Assembly (NCBI RefSeq): GCF_000702825.1
Contig: NZ_JNKF01000011.1
Span: 62,001 to 126,000 of the forward strand
Source of the DNA: Prevotella sp. P6B1
GTDB taxonomy: Bacteria; Bacteroidota; Bacteroidia; Bacteroidales; Bacteroidaceae
Direction of reading: 5' to 3'
DNA length: 64,000 nt
Shown: positions 1-8,054 of the stretch, in pieces
How the letters are laid out: every line of letters begins with the position of its first letter
Position numbering within the stretch: position 1 is the stretch's first letter
Program-made: the position numbers and the translations under genes
The notes under the pieces: generated by a model
The model's database searches: none
Told to the model about the DNA's origin: nothing
The model's input: only the letters and a program-made list of their open reading frames with translations

Positions 1-78
1 CTGGCTACTCAGGAGTTTATTGAGGATAAGGTTTACTGGCGTGATCCTTCTCGCGAGAACCAGAACCAGGAAGATTAA
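1..78 (+). CDS. rpoZ: C-terminal end of RNA polymerase omega-like (Rpb6/RpoZ) subunit, partial
   Basis: Frame 1 is open from the window edge to a TAA at 76-78 and reads LATQEFIEDKVYWRDPSREN plus a few more residues. This resembles the tail of the Bacteroidota omega-like subunit, which ends with an I/L-ATQE-(F/Y) stretch followed by YRDP. That gene usually precedes DUF4293, as it does here with a one-base gap. Only about 25 residues are visible, so the family call rests on memory of the tail and the neighbour. Confidence 0.5.
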   Translation: MATQEFIEDKVYWRDPSRENQNQED

Positions 79-79
79 T

Positions 80-541
80 ATGATACAGCGTAAGCAGACA
101 TTATATCTTTTGGCGGCCATTATTATGACCGTCATTTGTCTTTGTATGCAGATAGGCTCGTTTAAGCTGGGAGGCATCGAGGTGGCCAGAGTGTATAATC
201 TTTGGTTTACCGATCCAGTTGGCAAGCACCATTTCGATACATGGCCTCTTATGGCTGTGCTGTTGCCTACTACAGCGATTGCTGCCTATACCATATTTAT
301 GTATAACAACCGCAAGATGCAGGCGTTGTTCTGTCTCTTCAATGTGTTGTTTATCATTGGCTGGTATGTGGTATTCTTTGTTGTAGGTCAGATGGTGGGC
401 GATAAGTCGTGGGGTGCTGTTAGTTTCCGTCCCACATGGCCGGCTGTGTTCCCGGCTATCGCATTGATACTCTATCTGATGGCGCGCCGAGCTATCCTGG
501 CAGATGAAAAGCTGGTCCGCTCGATGGACAGAATCCGATAA
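80..541 (+). CDS. DUF4293 family integral membrane protein
   Basis: A 153-residue protein beginning MIQRKQT, the usual start of DUF4293 proteins in Bacteroidota. An in-frame upstream extension to base 20 overlaps the preceding gene and is not used. Four hydrophobic segments are visible (about residues 8-27, 55-75, 80-102 and 120-137), so it is an inner-membrane protein. The family has no established function. It sits one base after the omega-like gene and is probably cotranscribed with it. A 12-bp hairpin follows the stop. Confidence 0.8.
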   Translation: MIQRKQTLYLLAAIIMTVICLCMQIGSFKLGGIEVARVYNLWFTDPVGKHHFDTWPLMAVLLPTTAIAAYTIFMYNNRKMQALFCLFNVLFIIGWYVVFFVVGQMVGDKSWGAVSFRPTWPAVFPAIALILYLMARRAILADEKLVRSMDRIR

Positions 542-547
542 ACACAG

Positions 548-576
548 TAATCCCCTCCACATTTTGGAGGGGATTA
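548..576. terminator. Bidirectional intrinsic terminator
   Basis: A perfect 12-bp stem (taatcccctcca / tggaggggatta) with a 5-base loop lies between two convergent genes ending at 541 and 586. The ends are A/T-rich on both sides, so it could serve both strands. Confidence 0.75.
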
Positions 577-585
577 TTGTTAAGG

Positions 586-2901
586 TTAGGCCACTTTCTT
601 TCGGAACTTTTTGTTCGCGCCAACGCCAATTTCTTCAATTAGTTCGAACTTTTTCCATCGGCTTACTGAGCTGCGATAGGATGAGTCGCTGTAGCCAGGG
701 CCTTTGGCATCCTTCACATCAGCGTAGGTAAACTCCTTGGGCAGTTTGTCGAAGGTGGTTTTGTCGCTGATGGTGCGAACCTCGGCGGGGGCGTTCTGTG
801 CCTGCTGACTCTCAATCATATTGCCCAGCATGCGCATCTGCGTGTCCAGACAGTAGTCGGCCATCATCAGCATGAAATCTACACAGACCTTTGATTCGCG
901 CTCCTCACCTGAAAGGAGATAGAACACTACGGCACAACGGAAGGCGATGACTGCTGCACGGCGGCGGAAGTTATCCATCACTTCGTCGTTGTTTTTCAGG
1001 GCCAGTATGCGCTTTTCTTCGACCCATTTGCCGATGGCTTTGCGCAGGCGAGGCGTGTCGACATAGCCTTTCAGTTCGCTCAGTCGGCGTGCTGCCTGCT
1101 GGATGGCTTCCTGCTCCTCGTCTGTCAAGGGGCGATACTTGGGCATCTTGGCAAAACGGGTGTCGGGCAACTCTGAAATCAGTACACGACCACCCAGTCC
1201 GTTCTCGGCATTGTCGCGCTGGAAACATTTGTTGAACGAGCCGTAGGTGCCAAAGATGGTCCAGTTGTAGATTACCTGTACATCGCCCGATTCGGCCAGA
1301 TCGCTGTTGTAATCCTGACCCCATTCGGCACGGTCGAACCCGTAGCGATATACATCGTACTTGGCGCTCCAGTTGCCAGCCGAATTGGTTTTCAGCAGTG
1401 TGTCGAGCTCTTCGCAGAACGAATACACACAATGCCCGGCAGTATTCTTCAGTCGCTTCAGTAGGGTAGAGCACGATACCGTGATGGGCAGCTTGCGGAT
1501 GGGGAACTTGGGCATCTCTTCGGCACGCTCGTTGGCTTTGCGGCACTTGTTCTTCTGCTTGATTACATCCTCCTGACGGCGATAGGCATCCGACTCGTCT
1601 TTCAGAATCTTCATCCAGCACTCTACGGCCTCTTTACAGCCCGATTTACCACCTGCCTGGCGGGCTACGATAATCGACATCAGTCCGAGGTACTGCTTCT
1701 TCTCGTCGGCATACATCACTTCTACCTGGTCGGCATAGGTGGCTGCAATGGGCATGATGGCGCACAGTACGTTCATCTGCATCTCCTTAGGTGCAGCCAT
1801 TACGGGCTCACGCAGGCCTGAGGGCAGCAGTTTGGCTATCAGTTTGCGGCGGTGCTTGTTGCTGGTTTCCTGGGCATCTTCGGCTTCGATGGCTTCTTCA
1901 TCGTCGTTGTCGCCAAAGGCCTCGGCCAGTATCTCACGCTGGCGCTTGGTAAGGGCTGCGTTGGGATCGGTTTTCTTGTAGAAGTCGTCGATGAGCTTCT
2001 GGCAATCATCCTCAGTAGCATACTCAGGCATGCGATGGCGCACTACTGCAATCATCTGTGCCTTAGAAATCAATCGGCTGGCACCTATCGAGAGAATGCT
2101 TAGCAGCGAGTTGTGGCGTACACCCTCTATCTGCAGCGAACGCTCTGTGAGTCCTGCCTCTTCCATAAACAGGTCGAACACTTTCAGGTAGCGCATGTCG
2201 GGCTTCGCGGGTACATCATTAATAGTAGTAACTTCCATCGCGGGCTGGACTGCTGTTTTGGTGCAGCTGTCCTCCCAAGGGCGATAGTGCTTGTTGGCCT
2301 TCTTGGCGCCTGCGGGTACCTCTTCAAGTCCCAGCTTCTCGCGCTCCTTCAATGTTTTGTACTCCTGTTCGCTCTCTTCGATGGTCATTGTCTCATCAAA
2401 GATGGCGTCGTCCAGGTACAGCAGTTCTTCGGCATCGGCTGTGGTGGTAAACATCACACGTCCCAGGTCGTGCGCCCCATTATCCATCTCGGTCTGGGTG
2501 AGGATGGATACGCGTACCTGATTCTCCAGGATGGTCTTACCTTTCTCGCGGCGCAGCACCAGGTGCAGGCCGTAGCGGGCCGAGCGGCTCATCTCCAGCA
2601 GGCCGATTTCGCTTTTCATCTCCATCAGCTTCTTGGCGATGCGGTTGCTCTCTACCAGACTTTCGCAATCAATGTCGTAGGCAAACATCGAGCTGGGGTG
2701 GCAGGCGCCTTCTACTTTGCCGTCGGGCATCAAGTCGTTGTAGGCCATCTGCAGTAGCTGTTTCTTGGCCACTTCGTCGCCCTTTCTGGCGAGTGCTAGG
2801 CGCATTCGGTTCTGCTCGCTGTTGCGCAGGTTAAAGTACTCCTCCTTCGAGTTGATGGGCTGTGCCATCTTTTTTCCATTCACAATAAAAATACGTCGCA
2901 T
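586..2901 (-). CDS. DUF3987-type primase/helicase-like protein
   Basis: A 771-residue protein; a second in-frame ATG 33 bases downstream (MAQPINSK) is an equally good start. The N-terminal 190 residues resemble the primase-like domain that precedes DUF3987 in Bacteroidota (BT4734/VirE-N type): FAYDIDC near residue 73, a SRSARYGLHL segment, and LGRVMFTT. The middle holds a P-loop-like segment, ARQAGGKSG (about residue 412), followed by the FCEELDTLL region typical of DUF3987. The C-terminus carries a basic, winged-helix-like tail. Proteins of this type are common near capsule loci and mobile regions; replication or defence roles have been suggested but not settled. It is the last gene of a leftward block with two unrecognised genes and has its own promoter-like box at 2965-2972. 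Confidence 0.65.
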   Translation of the reverse strand: MRRIFIVNGKKMAQPINSKEEYFNLRNSEQNRMRLALARKGDEVAKKQLLQMAYNDLMPDGKVEGACHPSSMFAYDIDCESLVESNRIAKKLMEMKSEIGLLEMSRSARYGLHLVLRREKGKTILENQVRVSILTQTEMDNGAHDLGRVMFTTTADAEELLYLDDAIFDETMTIEESEQEYKTLKEREKLGLEEVPAGAKKANKHYRPWEDSCTKTAVQPAMEVTTINDVPAKPDMRYLKVFDLFMEEAGLTERSLQIEGVRHNSLLSILSIGASRLISKAQMIAVVRHRMPEYATEDDCQKLIDDFYKKTDPNAALTKRQREILAEAFGDNDDEEAIEAEDAQETSNKHRRKLIAKLLPSGLREPVMAAPKEMQMNVLCAIMPIAATYADQVEVMYADEKKQYLGLMSIIVARQAGGKSGCKEAVECWMKILKDESDAYRRQEDVIKQKNKCRKANERAEEMPKFPIRKLPITVSCSTLLKRLKNTAGHCVYSFCEELDTLLKTNSAGNWSAKYDVYRYGFDRAEWGQDYNSDLAESGDVQVIYNWTIFGTYGSFNKCFQRDNAENGLGGRVLISELPDTRFAKMPKYRPLTDEEQEAIQQAARRLSELKGYVDTPRLRKAIGKWVEEKRILALKNNDEVMDNFRRRAAVIAFRCAVVFYLLSGEERESKVCVDFMLMMADYCLDTQMRMLGNMIESQQAQNAPAEVRTISDKTTFDKLPKEFTYADVKDAKGPGYSDSSYRSSVSRWKKFELIEEIGVGANKKFRKKVA

Positions 2902-2964
2902 ATATTACTAGTATTGCTGGTTAGGCCTCCCCGGCACCGTGCCTTCGTTTGACCTTAGCGAGTG

Positions 2965-2972
2965 CAAAACTA
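2965..2972 (-). promoter_or_regulatory. Promoter -7 box for the DUF3987 gene
   Basis: On the minus strand the sequence reads TAGTTTTG, matching TAnnTTTG. It would start a transcript near 2958, giving a leader of about 60 bases that contains the palindrome ggcaccgtgcc. The -33 box is poor, so this is a moderate call. Confidence 0.45.
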
Positions 2973-3010
2973 GTAATAAAAATAATGCAAGATTGGATTC
3001 TTCCGGAGGT

Positions 3011-3090
3011 GTCCGAATGGGTGGTTTCTTAGTCCGAAAATAGTTTGTTGTGTAGTCCGAACGGGTGGTTTTTCGGACACCCGCTCGGAC
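3011..3090. repeat. Repeated GTCCGAA boxes with pseudoknot-capable arrangement
   Basis: GTCCGAA occurs at 3011-3017, 3032-3038 and 3055-3061, and inverted (TTCGGAC) at 3072-3078. A 17-base unit (GTCCGAAyGGGTGGTTT) is repeated at 3011 and 3055, 44 bp apart. In the right half, gtccgaa pairs with ttcggac and cgggtg pairs with cacccg in overlapping order, the layout of an H-type pseudoknot. It lies between the stop of the 3099 gene and the DUF3987 promoter. Confidence 0.6.
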
Positions 3091-3098
3091 ATAATTCT

Positions 3099-3953
3099 TT
3101 ATTTGAATTTCTTGAAATCGTTTTTGTATTCATCATAGAGCTTGTCGTCGTACGGGCATTCTTTCTCCATGTCGGTATATGAGTAATAGCTTGAACTGTC
3201 GTTCTTGCATGAGTTACCAAATTCGTTGTCGAACCATGCGTACGAGGGCCTTTCGCAGAATGCACCCGATTGGAGTGCTGCGCGTATAGGGCGCGATGAA
3301 CGTTTAGGCGTGTTTTGGCCATCAATCATCTTGTGCAGTAGTTGCAAAATTAAATGTGCATGCTCTGGATGCTTGCAGTATTGTTTGGTGGCATTTATGC
3401 TCTCTGTACTTACTATACTTATGTCGAAACCATATTTCCGACCACGACCATTAATTACGTCGTGGATAATCGCTATCTGGTCGAGCATCAGCATAAATCT
3501 ATCCAACAACCCCGAATCCTGTATGCCGTTTGCACCATAGGCATACTGCGCTACATATTTCCATCCATCTTGCTCCTTCATGCACATCATCCAATGTTGC
3601 CCTGCCTCGGTGCCAGCAAACTGGTTAATGAGTTCGGTACGTTTCTTACTTAGCATTTGGAGTTTTAATGCAGGTGGGGCCGATTTTAGCAGATGCTCAA
3701 TCTGTGGTATGGATGTGCCGTACGAAGCTAATAGCCGGGTGGCAAATATCCATTCGGCACGCTTGTCGCTGTCGGTCTCCAGCAGTTCTTGTTCTTTTAT
3801 ATTCCAGGGCTTGGTGCCCTCATTGCGTATCAATCTGTAAACCTCACTTCTTATTGCGGTTAAATCAAATGTTTTGTTGAGTTCGCTATCTGAAAGATTT
3901 ACGAATTCTTTGCGCGCTGTTGAGTGGGGGGCTTCTTCGTCAAAACTTCTCAT
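3099..3953 (-). CDS. Hypothetical protein, 284 aa
   Basis: Not recognised. The protein is soluble, without signal peptide or membrane segment. The first 25 residues and the C-terminal 45 look disordered and charged; the last part is rich in Ser, Tyr, Asp and Lys. The central part is predicted to be mostly helical. It lies 22 bases after the 3976-4803 gene on the same strand and upstream of the DUF3987 gene, so these three probably form one accessory unit. Codon use and AT content look similar to the adjoining gene and unlike the core genes further right. Confidence 0.55.
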   Translation of the reverse strand: MRSFDEEAPHSTARKEFVNLSDSELNKTFDLTAIRSEVYRLIRNEGTKPWNIKEQELLETDSDKRAEWIFATRLLASYGTSIPQIEHLLKSAPPALKLQMLSKKRTELINQFAGTEAGQHWMMCMKEQDGWKYVAQYAYGANGIQDSGLLDRFMLMLDQIAIIHDVINGRGRKYGFDISIVSTESINATKQYCKHPEHAHLILQLLHKMIDGQNTPKRSSRPIRAALQSGAFCERPSYAWFDNEFGNSCKNDSSSYYSYTDMEKECPYDDKLYDEYKNDFKKFK

Positions 3954-3975
3954 AGTGTTGCTAGCTTTTGTGTGG

Positions 3976-4803
3976 TTAATCCTCGGGTTTTGCTGCAGCT
4001 TCTCTCCAATACAGGCGGCTGAAGTAATCCAGCAGGTAGCCTTGTTCTATCGAGTAGCCTTTGCCGTAATTAATGTCGTAGCCCTGTGCTTGCAGTTTTT
4101 CGGCTGCCATTTTTACCATGTCCTGTGCATAGTTTTCTTTTCCAGCCTCGCTCCAGATGTATGGGCGTGAGGGCAGACTGCTGATGGCGGTTTTCAGGGT
4201 GTCGCGTGCAATAGCACCCAGTTCGTCGTCGATGTTCTTAGGTAGCAATCCCCACATGGCATCGTGCAGTACTATCTCGTCCATCGATAAGCCGTGCTGC
4301 TTGCCATCGGCTATGTGAGCGTTCACCTCGTCAACTTTGGCTATCACTACGTTTACAAAATCTTTTGCTGCCAGCTTGCCACTCTCGTAGTCGCTCCATT
4401 CGTACCAGCTGTCGGCATAAAAATCCTGGGCGGCATCGTAATAGTTCGATATCTTATCCAACTCCACACGTCGTACTATGTAGGCTGTCCATGCGGCAAC
4501 ATCGTGCAGCGGTGTGGTTTCCAGCCATGTTCGCAGTTCTTTGTTGTCGAGTGTGAACTGTGGGGCGTACATGGCGTTTATCTGCTCCGTAAAGTCATCG
4601 TCGTTCCAATGCGGCTCGCAAACTATGGTATCTTCGCGCGCGCACGTACCTTTTAATATAACGTTAATATCGAATGGCTTGTGAGTTATCAAGTGCCAAG
4701 CCAATGCTTGCAGCGGTGTTTGCCCCTCGCGACGGCAAATGTCAAACTGCGGATCGGCCAATAGTTGGTCAAGCTTTTCAAGTGATTCTATTTTGTATTG
4801 CAT
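3976..4803 (-). CDS. Hypothetical protein, 275 aa
   Basis: Not recognised. The start MQYKIESL at 4803 is chosen because a strong promoter at 4834-4865 would begin transcription near 4827, making the longer frame to 4836 impossible. The protein is acidic, rich in Trp, Asp and Tyr, and has no signal peptide or membrane segment. The N-terminus (DFRI-like repeat of short helices, with QALAWHLITHKPF) could recall a structural repeat but I do not assign a family. It is the first gene of the leftward block that ends with the DUF3987 protein. Confidence 0.55.
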   Translation of the reverse strand: MQYKIESLEKLDQLLADPQFDICRREGQTPLQALAWHLITHKPFDINVILKGTCAREDTIVCEPHWNDDDFTEQINAMYAPQFTLDNKELRTWLETTPLHDVAAWTAYIVRRVELDKISNYYDAAQDFYADSWYEWSDYESGKLAAKDFVNVVIAKVDEVNAHIADGKQHGLSMDEIVLHDAMWGLLPKNIDDELGAIARDTLKTAISSLPSRPYIWSEAGKENYAQDMVKMAAEKLQAQGYDINYGKGYSIEQGYLLDYFSRLYWREAAAKPED

Positions 4804-4833
4804 AAATTTGGGTAAGTTTACTGTTACTGCTTG

Positions 4834-4865
4834 CAAAGGTACGGCTTTTTATTTAACCCACCAAA
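4834..4865 (-). promoter_or_regulatory. Promoter of the 4803-3099 accessory unit
   Basis: Minus strand: TTTG (4862-4865), a 20-base spacer, then TACCTTTG (4834-4841), an excellent match to the Bacteroidota consensus. It fixes the start of the downstream gene at 4803. Confidence 0.75.
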
Positions 4866-4893
4866 TGTTTTCGAGGCTATTGTTGCGAGCAAG

Positions 4894-5049
4894 TGTTGCA
4901 ATGTTGCCGTTGCAACGTTGCATGAAGGAGTATAATAACTATTTTAAATTATTTCTATTTATCATAATCCGCTAATATATATCGGATATCCATCCTGTGT
5001 AGGGGTAGGATAGTCCTTATTGCAACGTTGCAACGGCAACGCTGCAACG
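4894..5049. repeat. 35-bp inverted repeat around AT-rich core
   Basis: The arms at 4894-4928 and 5015-5049 pair with 5 mismatches; the inner 20 bp (4903-4922 and 5021-5040) are perfect. Each arm contains the 12-bp palindrome TGCAACGTTGCA. The 86-bp core is AT-rich. The remainder of the gene-free stretch 4837-5442 holds this element, the tandem repeat at 5375-5440 and the repeat at 5310-5365; I see no gene in it. Confidence 0.75.
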
Positions 5050-5309
5050 TTTACCTGTTAGCGTGTGTGTGCTCAGGATGGTGAAAATGTACTGTTTGTG
5101 CGGCTCAAATGTATTGTTTTTTCGTTGTGAGTGTATAGCTCGTGGCTGCCGCTTGTACGGAGCAGAAATCTTGCGTGTTGCTATGCGTGCCAGCGCTCAA
5201 ATACAGAAAAATTATTTCCCTAGTTAGGGAGAAAAATTTCCCTAACCTGCGCGTAAAAACCGAGCCGTAATATATCTGGCAGATAAATTACTTTTATCCA
5301 CCCGAAAGA

Positions 5310-5365
5310 TTACTGCAATCTCCCAGATTGCTTACTGCATGTAAAAACTATTCAAAAACGCCAGT
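5310..5365. repeat. Left direct repeat flanking HigBA
   Basis: This roughly 55-bp stretch is an imperfect copy of 6207-6263 (shared blocks: GCAATCTCC, AGAT, TGTAAAAA, TTCAAAA). The left copy also contains the perfect hairpin gcaatct-ccc-agattgc at 5315-5331. The two copies bracket the HigBA genes. Confidence 0.6.
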
Positions 5366-5374
5366 TTAGGCACT

Positions 5375-5440
5375 ATTAATGCTAACAATTGCTACGATTA
5401 ATAGTAACAATTGCGAGGACTAATAGTAGCAATTATTTAG
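5375..5440. repeat. Three 22-bp imperfect tandem repeats
   Basis: Units begin at 5375, 5397 and 5419 and share the pattern A(t/c)TAAT-n-(g/c)TA(a/g)CAATT. They end two bases before the HigA stop codon. The period is two helical turns, as in binding-site arrays. Confidence 0.6.
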
Positions 5441-5442
5441 GG

Positions 5443-5808
5443 TTATACGCCTAAAACAATAGCGGGGTCGATGTTAAGCTTTTTGCTTATTTCGCGCCCG
5501 ATTTTAAGAGAGGGTTCACTCTTTCCTGTCATAATTTCGCTTACGCGAGCGGTGCTCAGTCCGAGCATTTCTGCAAGTTTGGTCTGAGTAATCCCCATTT
5601 CGTAGAGACGCAGTTTTATGGTTTCTATTAGCGTGGGGGCTTCAATAGGATAATGTTCCTCCTCATAATCTGCTACGAGGTCAGAAATCAAATCCAGTTC
5701 CAACATGTTTTTATCGTCAGCAGGGGTGTCGTTGCCAACAATCTTCAACAACTCGTTTATTCTATCACAAGCTGCTTTGTACTGCATTTCGTTTTTAATC
5801 TGTGTCAT
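5443..5808 (-). CDS. higA: HigA-type antitoxin with helix-turn-helix
   Basis: A 121-residue protein with an XRE-type helix-turn-helix in its C-terminal half (QTKLAEMLGLSTARVSEIM, residues about 80-100) and an acidic N-terminal half that would bind the toxin. HigA proteins neutralise HigB and repress the shared promoter. The gene follows the toxin gene with a 3-base gap, the reversed order (toxin first) usual for HigBA. It lies in an accessory block of short, AT-rich genes. Confidence 0.8.
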   Translation of the reverse strand: MTQIKNEMQYKAACDRINELLKIVGNDTPADDKNMLELDLISDLVADYEEEHYPIEAPTLIETIKLRLYEMGITQTKLAEMLGLSTARVSEIMTGKSEPSLKIGREISKKLNIDPAIVLGV

Positions 5809-5811
5809 AGC

Positions 5812-6108
5812 TTATATGTTTTTAATATCCTTTATTTTGTCATATTCCTCATGCGTGCCAACAAATCGCATATATACCTTTTTGTGTATAAAGATAACGA
5901 TGGCTACTATACGATAGTTATTGCCCTTAATATCGAACACATATCTGTCGTTGCCAACATAGTCAACGGTATTGAACGTTTTCTTGATGTCAGCCAAGCA
6001 CGTCCATTCTGCCTTACAAGTTCTTTTGTACCAATCGCGGAGAGCCACATCTGCATCAGCATGTTTGGCTATAAACTCTCGTATCATGGCAAATGATATT
6101 ACACGCAT
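5812..6108 (-). CDS. higB: HigB-type mRNA interferase toxin
   Basis: A 98-residue basic protein of the HigB_toxin family (PF09907 type): MRVISFAMIREFI at the N-terminus, the W-(Y/K)-RTCKAEW region, DIKKTFNTVDYV, and NYRIVAIVIFIHKKVYMRF leading to a final THEEYDKI. Known members cleave mRNA in association with the ribosome. It precedes HigA, is driven by a strong promoter at 6125-6156, and appears intact. Confidence 0.85.
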   Translation of the reverse strand: MRVISFAMIREFIAKHADADVALRDWYKRTCKAEWTCLADIKKTFNTVDYVGNDRYVFDIKGNNYRIVAIVIFIHKKVYMRFVGTHEEYDKIKDIKNI

Positions 6109-6124
6109 TATTTTCTTTTTGCGG

Positions 6125-6156
6125 CAAAATTACGAATAAAATTCGGTATAACCAAA
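6125..6156 (-). promoter_or_regulatory. higBA promoter
   Basis: Minus strand TTTG (6153-6156), 20-base spacer, TAATTTTG (6125-6132). A transcript would begin about 10 bases before the higB start codon. Confidence 0.75.
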
Positions 6157-6206
6157 CGTTTTTCGGAAAATCTAAATATTTTATAGTATAATCATGATAA
6201 TAGATA

Positions 6207-6263
6207 AGTTACGGCAATCTCCTAGATAAGTACCGCCTTGTAAAAATCCTTCAAAATCGGCAA
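6207..6263. repeat. Right direct repeat flanking HigBA
   Basis: Imperfect copy of 5310-5365 in the same orientation, upstream of the higBA promoter. It lacks the perfect hairpin of the left copy. Confidence 0.6.
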
Positions 6264-6279
6264 TCACCTACCACGTTAT

Positions 6280-7143
6280 TTATGCATGTTTCTTTTTATA
6301 CTCCTGCGGATATATGCCGGTGGCACGCTTGTAGTATCGGCAGAAATTAGCGGTGGATGAGAAACCGAGTTGGTAGGCTGTCTCCTTGACCGTCTTTTCG
6401 GGATGAATATCCATGATAAGCTTCGCCTGTGTTGCTACATACTGCTGAATCCACTCCAAAGGCGAGAGACCGTTGCTGTACTGACGGAATATTTTTGAGA
6501 AATAACGCGGATCGTAGTGCATCAGCCCCGCATAGTAATTTACATTGCGATTCTCGCGGTAGTGTTCTACCACCAGATCGCAGAACTGTTTGTAAATCGT
6601 AGCCGGACGGCTCTCCGTCCATTGTCTGTCCTGCTCGCGACGATAGTAATTGACAAACTCGTAGCACACAGCCAGATGCGACAATAATATCTGCCGTCGC
6701 AGTTGCAGGTCAGTGGTGTCGTGCGAAGCAATGGCTTCTAACAGTTCGAGCAACGCCATCATGCGCTTGGCTTGCACATCGGTAAGATGGCAGTGTGGCG
6801 CGTAGTTGAACTTGTGTGAATCATGACTAAAGCCATGCGCCTTCAGCTCGCTAATCATTTCTGCAGAGATAAAAACGCGTGTATAAGTGAAATCGTCTGA
6901 ACACGCGATGCTTCGATACACATGGCCGGGCATGAGGATTCCATAATCGTCTTTTTCAATTGTAAACTCCTGCATGTCGAACTTGACGCGCGCACTACCG
7001 CGAAGACATAAAAGAGAAACTACATGAGGAAACACGATATCCTCGCCCGTAAAGTGGAAACCGTGTATCTCCTTATCCACACGCACTCCGTTTTGCTCAA
7101 CGAACTGTAACAACTGTGCTAACGTTGGCTCTGTCTGCATCAT
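6280..7143 (-). CDS. AraC family transcriptional regulator
   Basis: A 287-residue protein: an N-terminal cupin-like ligand domain (about residues 20-110) and a C-terminal AraC double helix-turn-helix (ISKIFRQYSNGLSPLEWIQ, then VKETAYQLGFSSTANFCRYYKRATGIYPQEYK). It would bind DNA in response to an unknown ligand. The gene is alone and divergent from the 7335 gene. A TAATTTTG box lies at 7164-7171 on the minus strand. The target cannot be read from the context. Confidence 0.85.
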   Translation of the reverse strand: MMQTEPTLAQLLQFVEQNGVRVDKEIHGFHFTGEDIVFPHVVSLLCLRGSARVKFDMQEFTIEKDDYGILMPGHVYRSIACSDDFTYTRVFISAEMISELKAHGFSHDSHKFNYAPHCHLTDVQAKRMMALLELLEAIASHDTTDLQLRRQILLSHLAVCYEFVNYYRREQDRQWTESRPATIYKQFCDLVVEHYRENRNVNYYAGLMHYDPRYFSKIFRQYSNGLSPLEWIQQYVATQAKLIMDIHPEKTVKETAYQLGFSSTANFCRYYKRATGIYPQEYKKKHA

Positions 7144-7256
7144 TCTTTTGACATTTATGGCTGCAAAATTACAACTTTTATTTCAAATTTCAGCAGCAAA
7201 TCACACTTTTTGACAATAAAAAGACAAGAATCGACAATATTTTATTTCTGCAATAG

Positions 7257-7287
7257 TTGTACACCTCACAAAAAAGCAGTACTTTTG
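7257..7287 (+). promoter_or_regulatory. Promoter of the 7335 gene
   Basis: TTG(T) at 7257-7260, then TACTTTTG at 7280-7287, 19 bases apart. Confidence 0.6.
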
Positions 7288-7334
7288 CCGAAATTTTAAA
7301 AATCTCTGAACATAGATAGGTATATTTAATAGGA

Positions 7335-7856
7335 ATGGAAACAGACAAGAAGAGCTTTACATTAGGCGAAATCGCAGATTTACCATGGTTGACCTCACAA
7401 ATCAACAAGAAATATGAGTATATGATAACCTCGCGATACATCTGCATACGTGAGGAATCCGAGGGTCAGCGCGGCATTCTGCTGAAAGTACTGGGCAAGA
7501 CACCCCGTAAGTATATCACGATGCAGGGTGGTAAACCTTTTTGTAAGGACGACAAGTACGAGGGCTTTAACTTCGACACATATTACAGTTTCCGTTTCCC
7601 GTTGATGAAAGAACTACAGACTGTGCTAGATATCCTAAAAAAAGACCCAAGCCTCCTCAATATATTCGAGAAGGCAGGAATGCCCATAAACCCCGATTCT
7701 ACATTCTGGGTGCGCGACACGGCCAGCCGCCTCTTCTTCCTCAAGGAGCCGCAATACTACGACGCAAGCCAAGGCCAAATCGCCACCACCTCAGACAACG
7801 AAACCCATCACCGTCTGACCATAGCCTATTTCTACAAGTCGAATATAAGTTGGTGA
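7335..7856 (+). CDS. Hypothetical protein, 173 aa
   Basis: Not recognised. A soluble protein without signal peptide. The first third reads as a short beta-rich fold (YMITSRYICIREESEGQRGILLKVLGKTPRKYITM), the middle as helix, and the C-terminus contains WVRDTASRLFFLKEP. It is divergent from the AraC regulator at 6280-7143, with promoters back to back in the 190-base gap, so it could be that regulator's target; this is inference. About 200 bases of unremarkable sequence follow it. Confidence 0.6.
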   Translation: METDKKSFTLGEIADLPWLTSQINKKYEYMITSRYICIREESEGQRGILLKVLGKTPRKYITMQGGKPFCKDDKYEGFNFDTYYSFRFPLMKELQTVLDILKKDPSLLNIFEKAGMPINPDSTFWVRDTASRLFFLKEPQYYDASQGQIATTSDNETHHRLTIAYFYKSNISW

Positions 7857-7978
7857 ATGAGAATAGGAAGCCTGAGGCGGATTCTTATCTAACTTGAATG
7901 AAGATGGAGAAGAAGTAGATTTTTATATACTCAGAATGGCATTTACTAATAGTTTAATTAGAATTTAAATATAATTTC

Positions 7979-8009
7979 TTGCAAATATCAATAATAATCT
8001 TTATCTTTG
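7979..8009 (+). promoter_or_regulatory. Promoter of the 8055 gene
   Basis: TTG at 7979-7981, 20 bases, TATCTTTG at 8002-8009. Supports the start at 8055 rather than the frame opening at 8007. Confidence 0.75.
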
Positions 8010-8054
8010 CAATTGAGAAATATCGAAAGAGTTCTAACTGAAATAATTAAGCTT

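Noticed and set aside
971..1621. 216-codon minus-strand frame within the DUF3987 gene
   Set aside because: Alternative frame of a well-supported gene, with no family features.
4894..5049. Invertible promoter
   Set aside because: Inverted repeats have suitable size, but the core has no TAnnTTTG box and the real promoter (4834-4865) lies outside; no invertase in the window.
5375..5440. Possible CRISPR array
   Set aside because: Only three units, no unique spacers, no cas genes.
8007..8054. N-terminal extension of the 8055 gene
   Set aside because: The frame opens inside the promoter; signal peptide starts at 8055.
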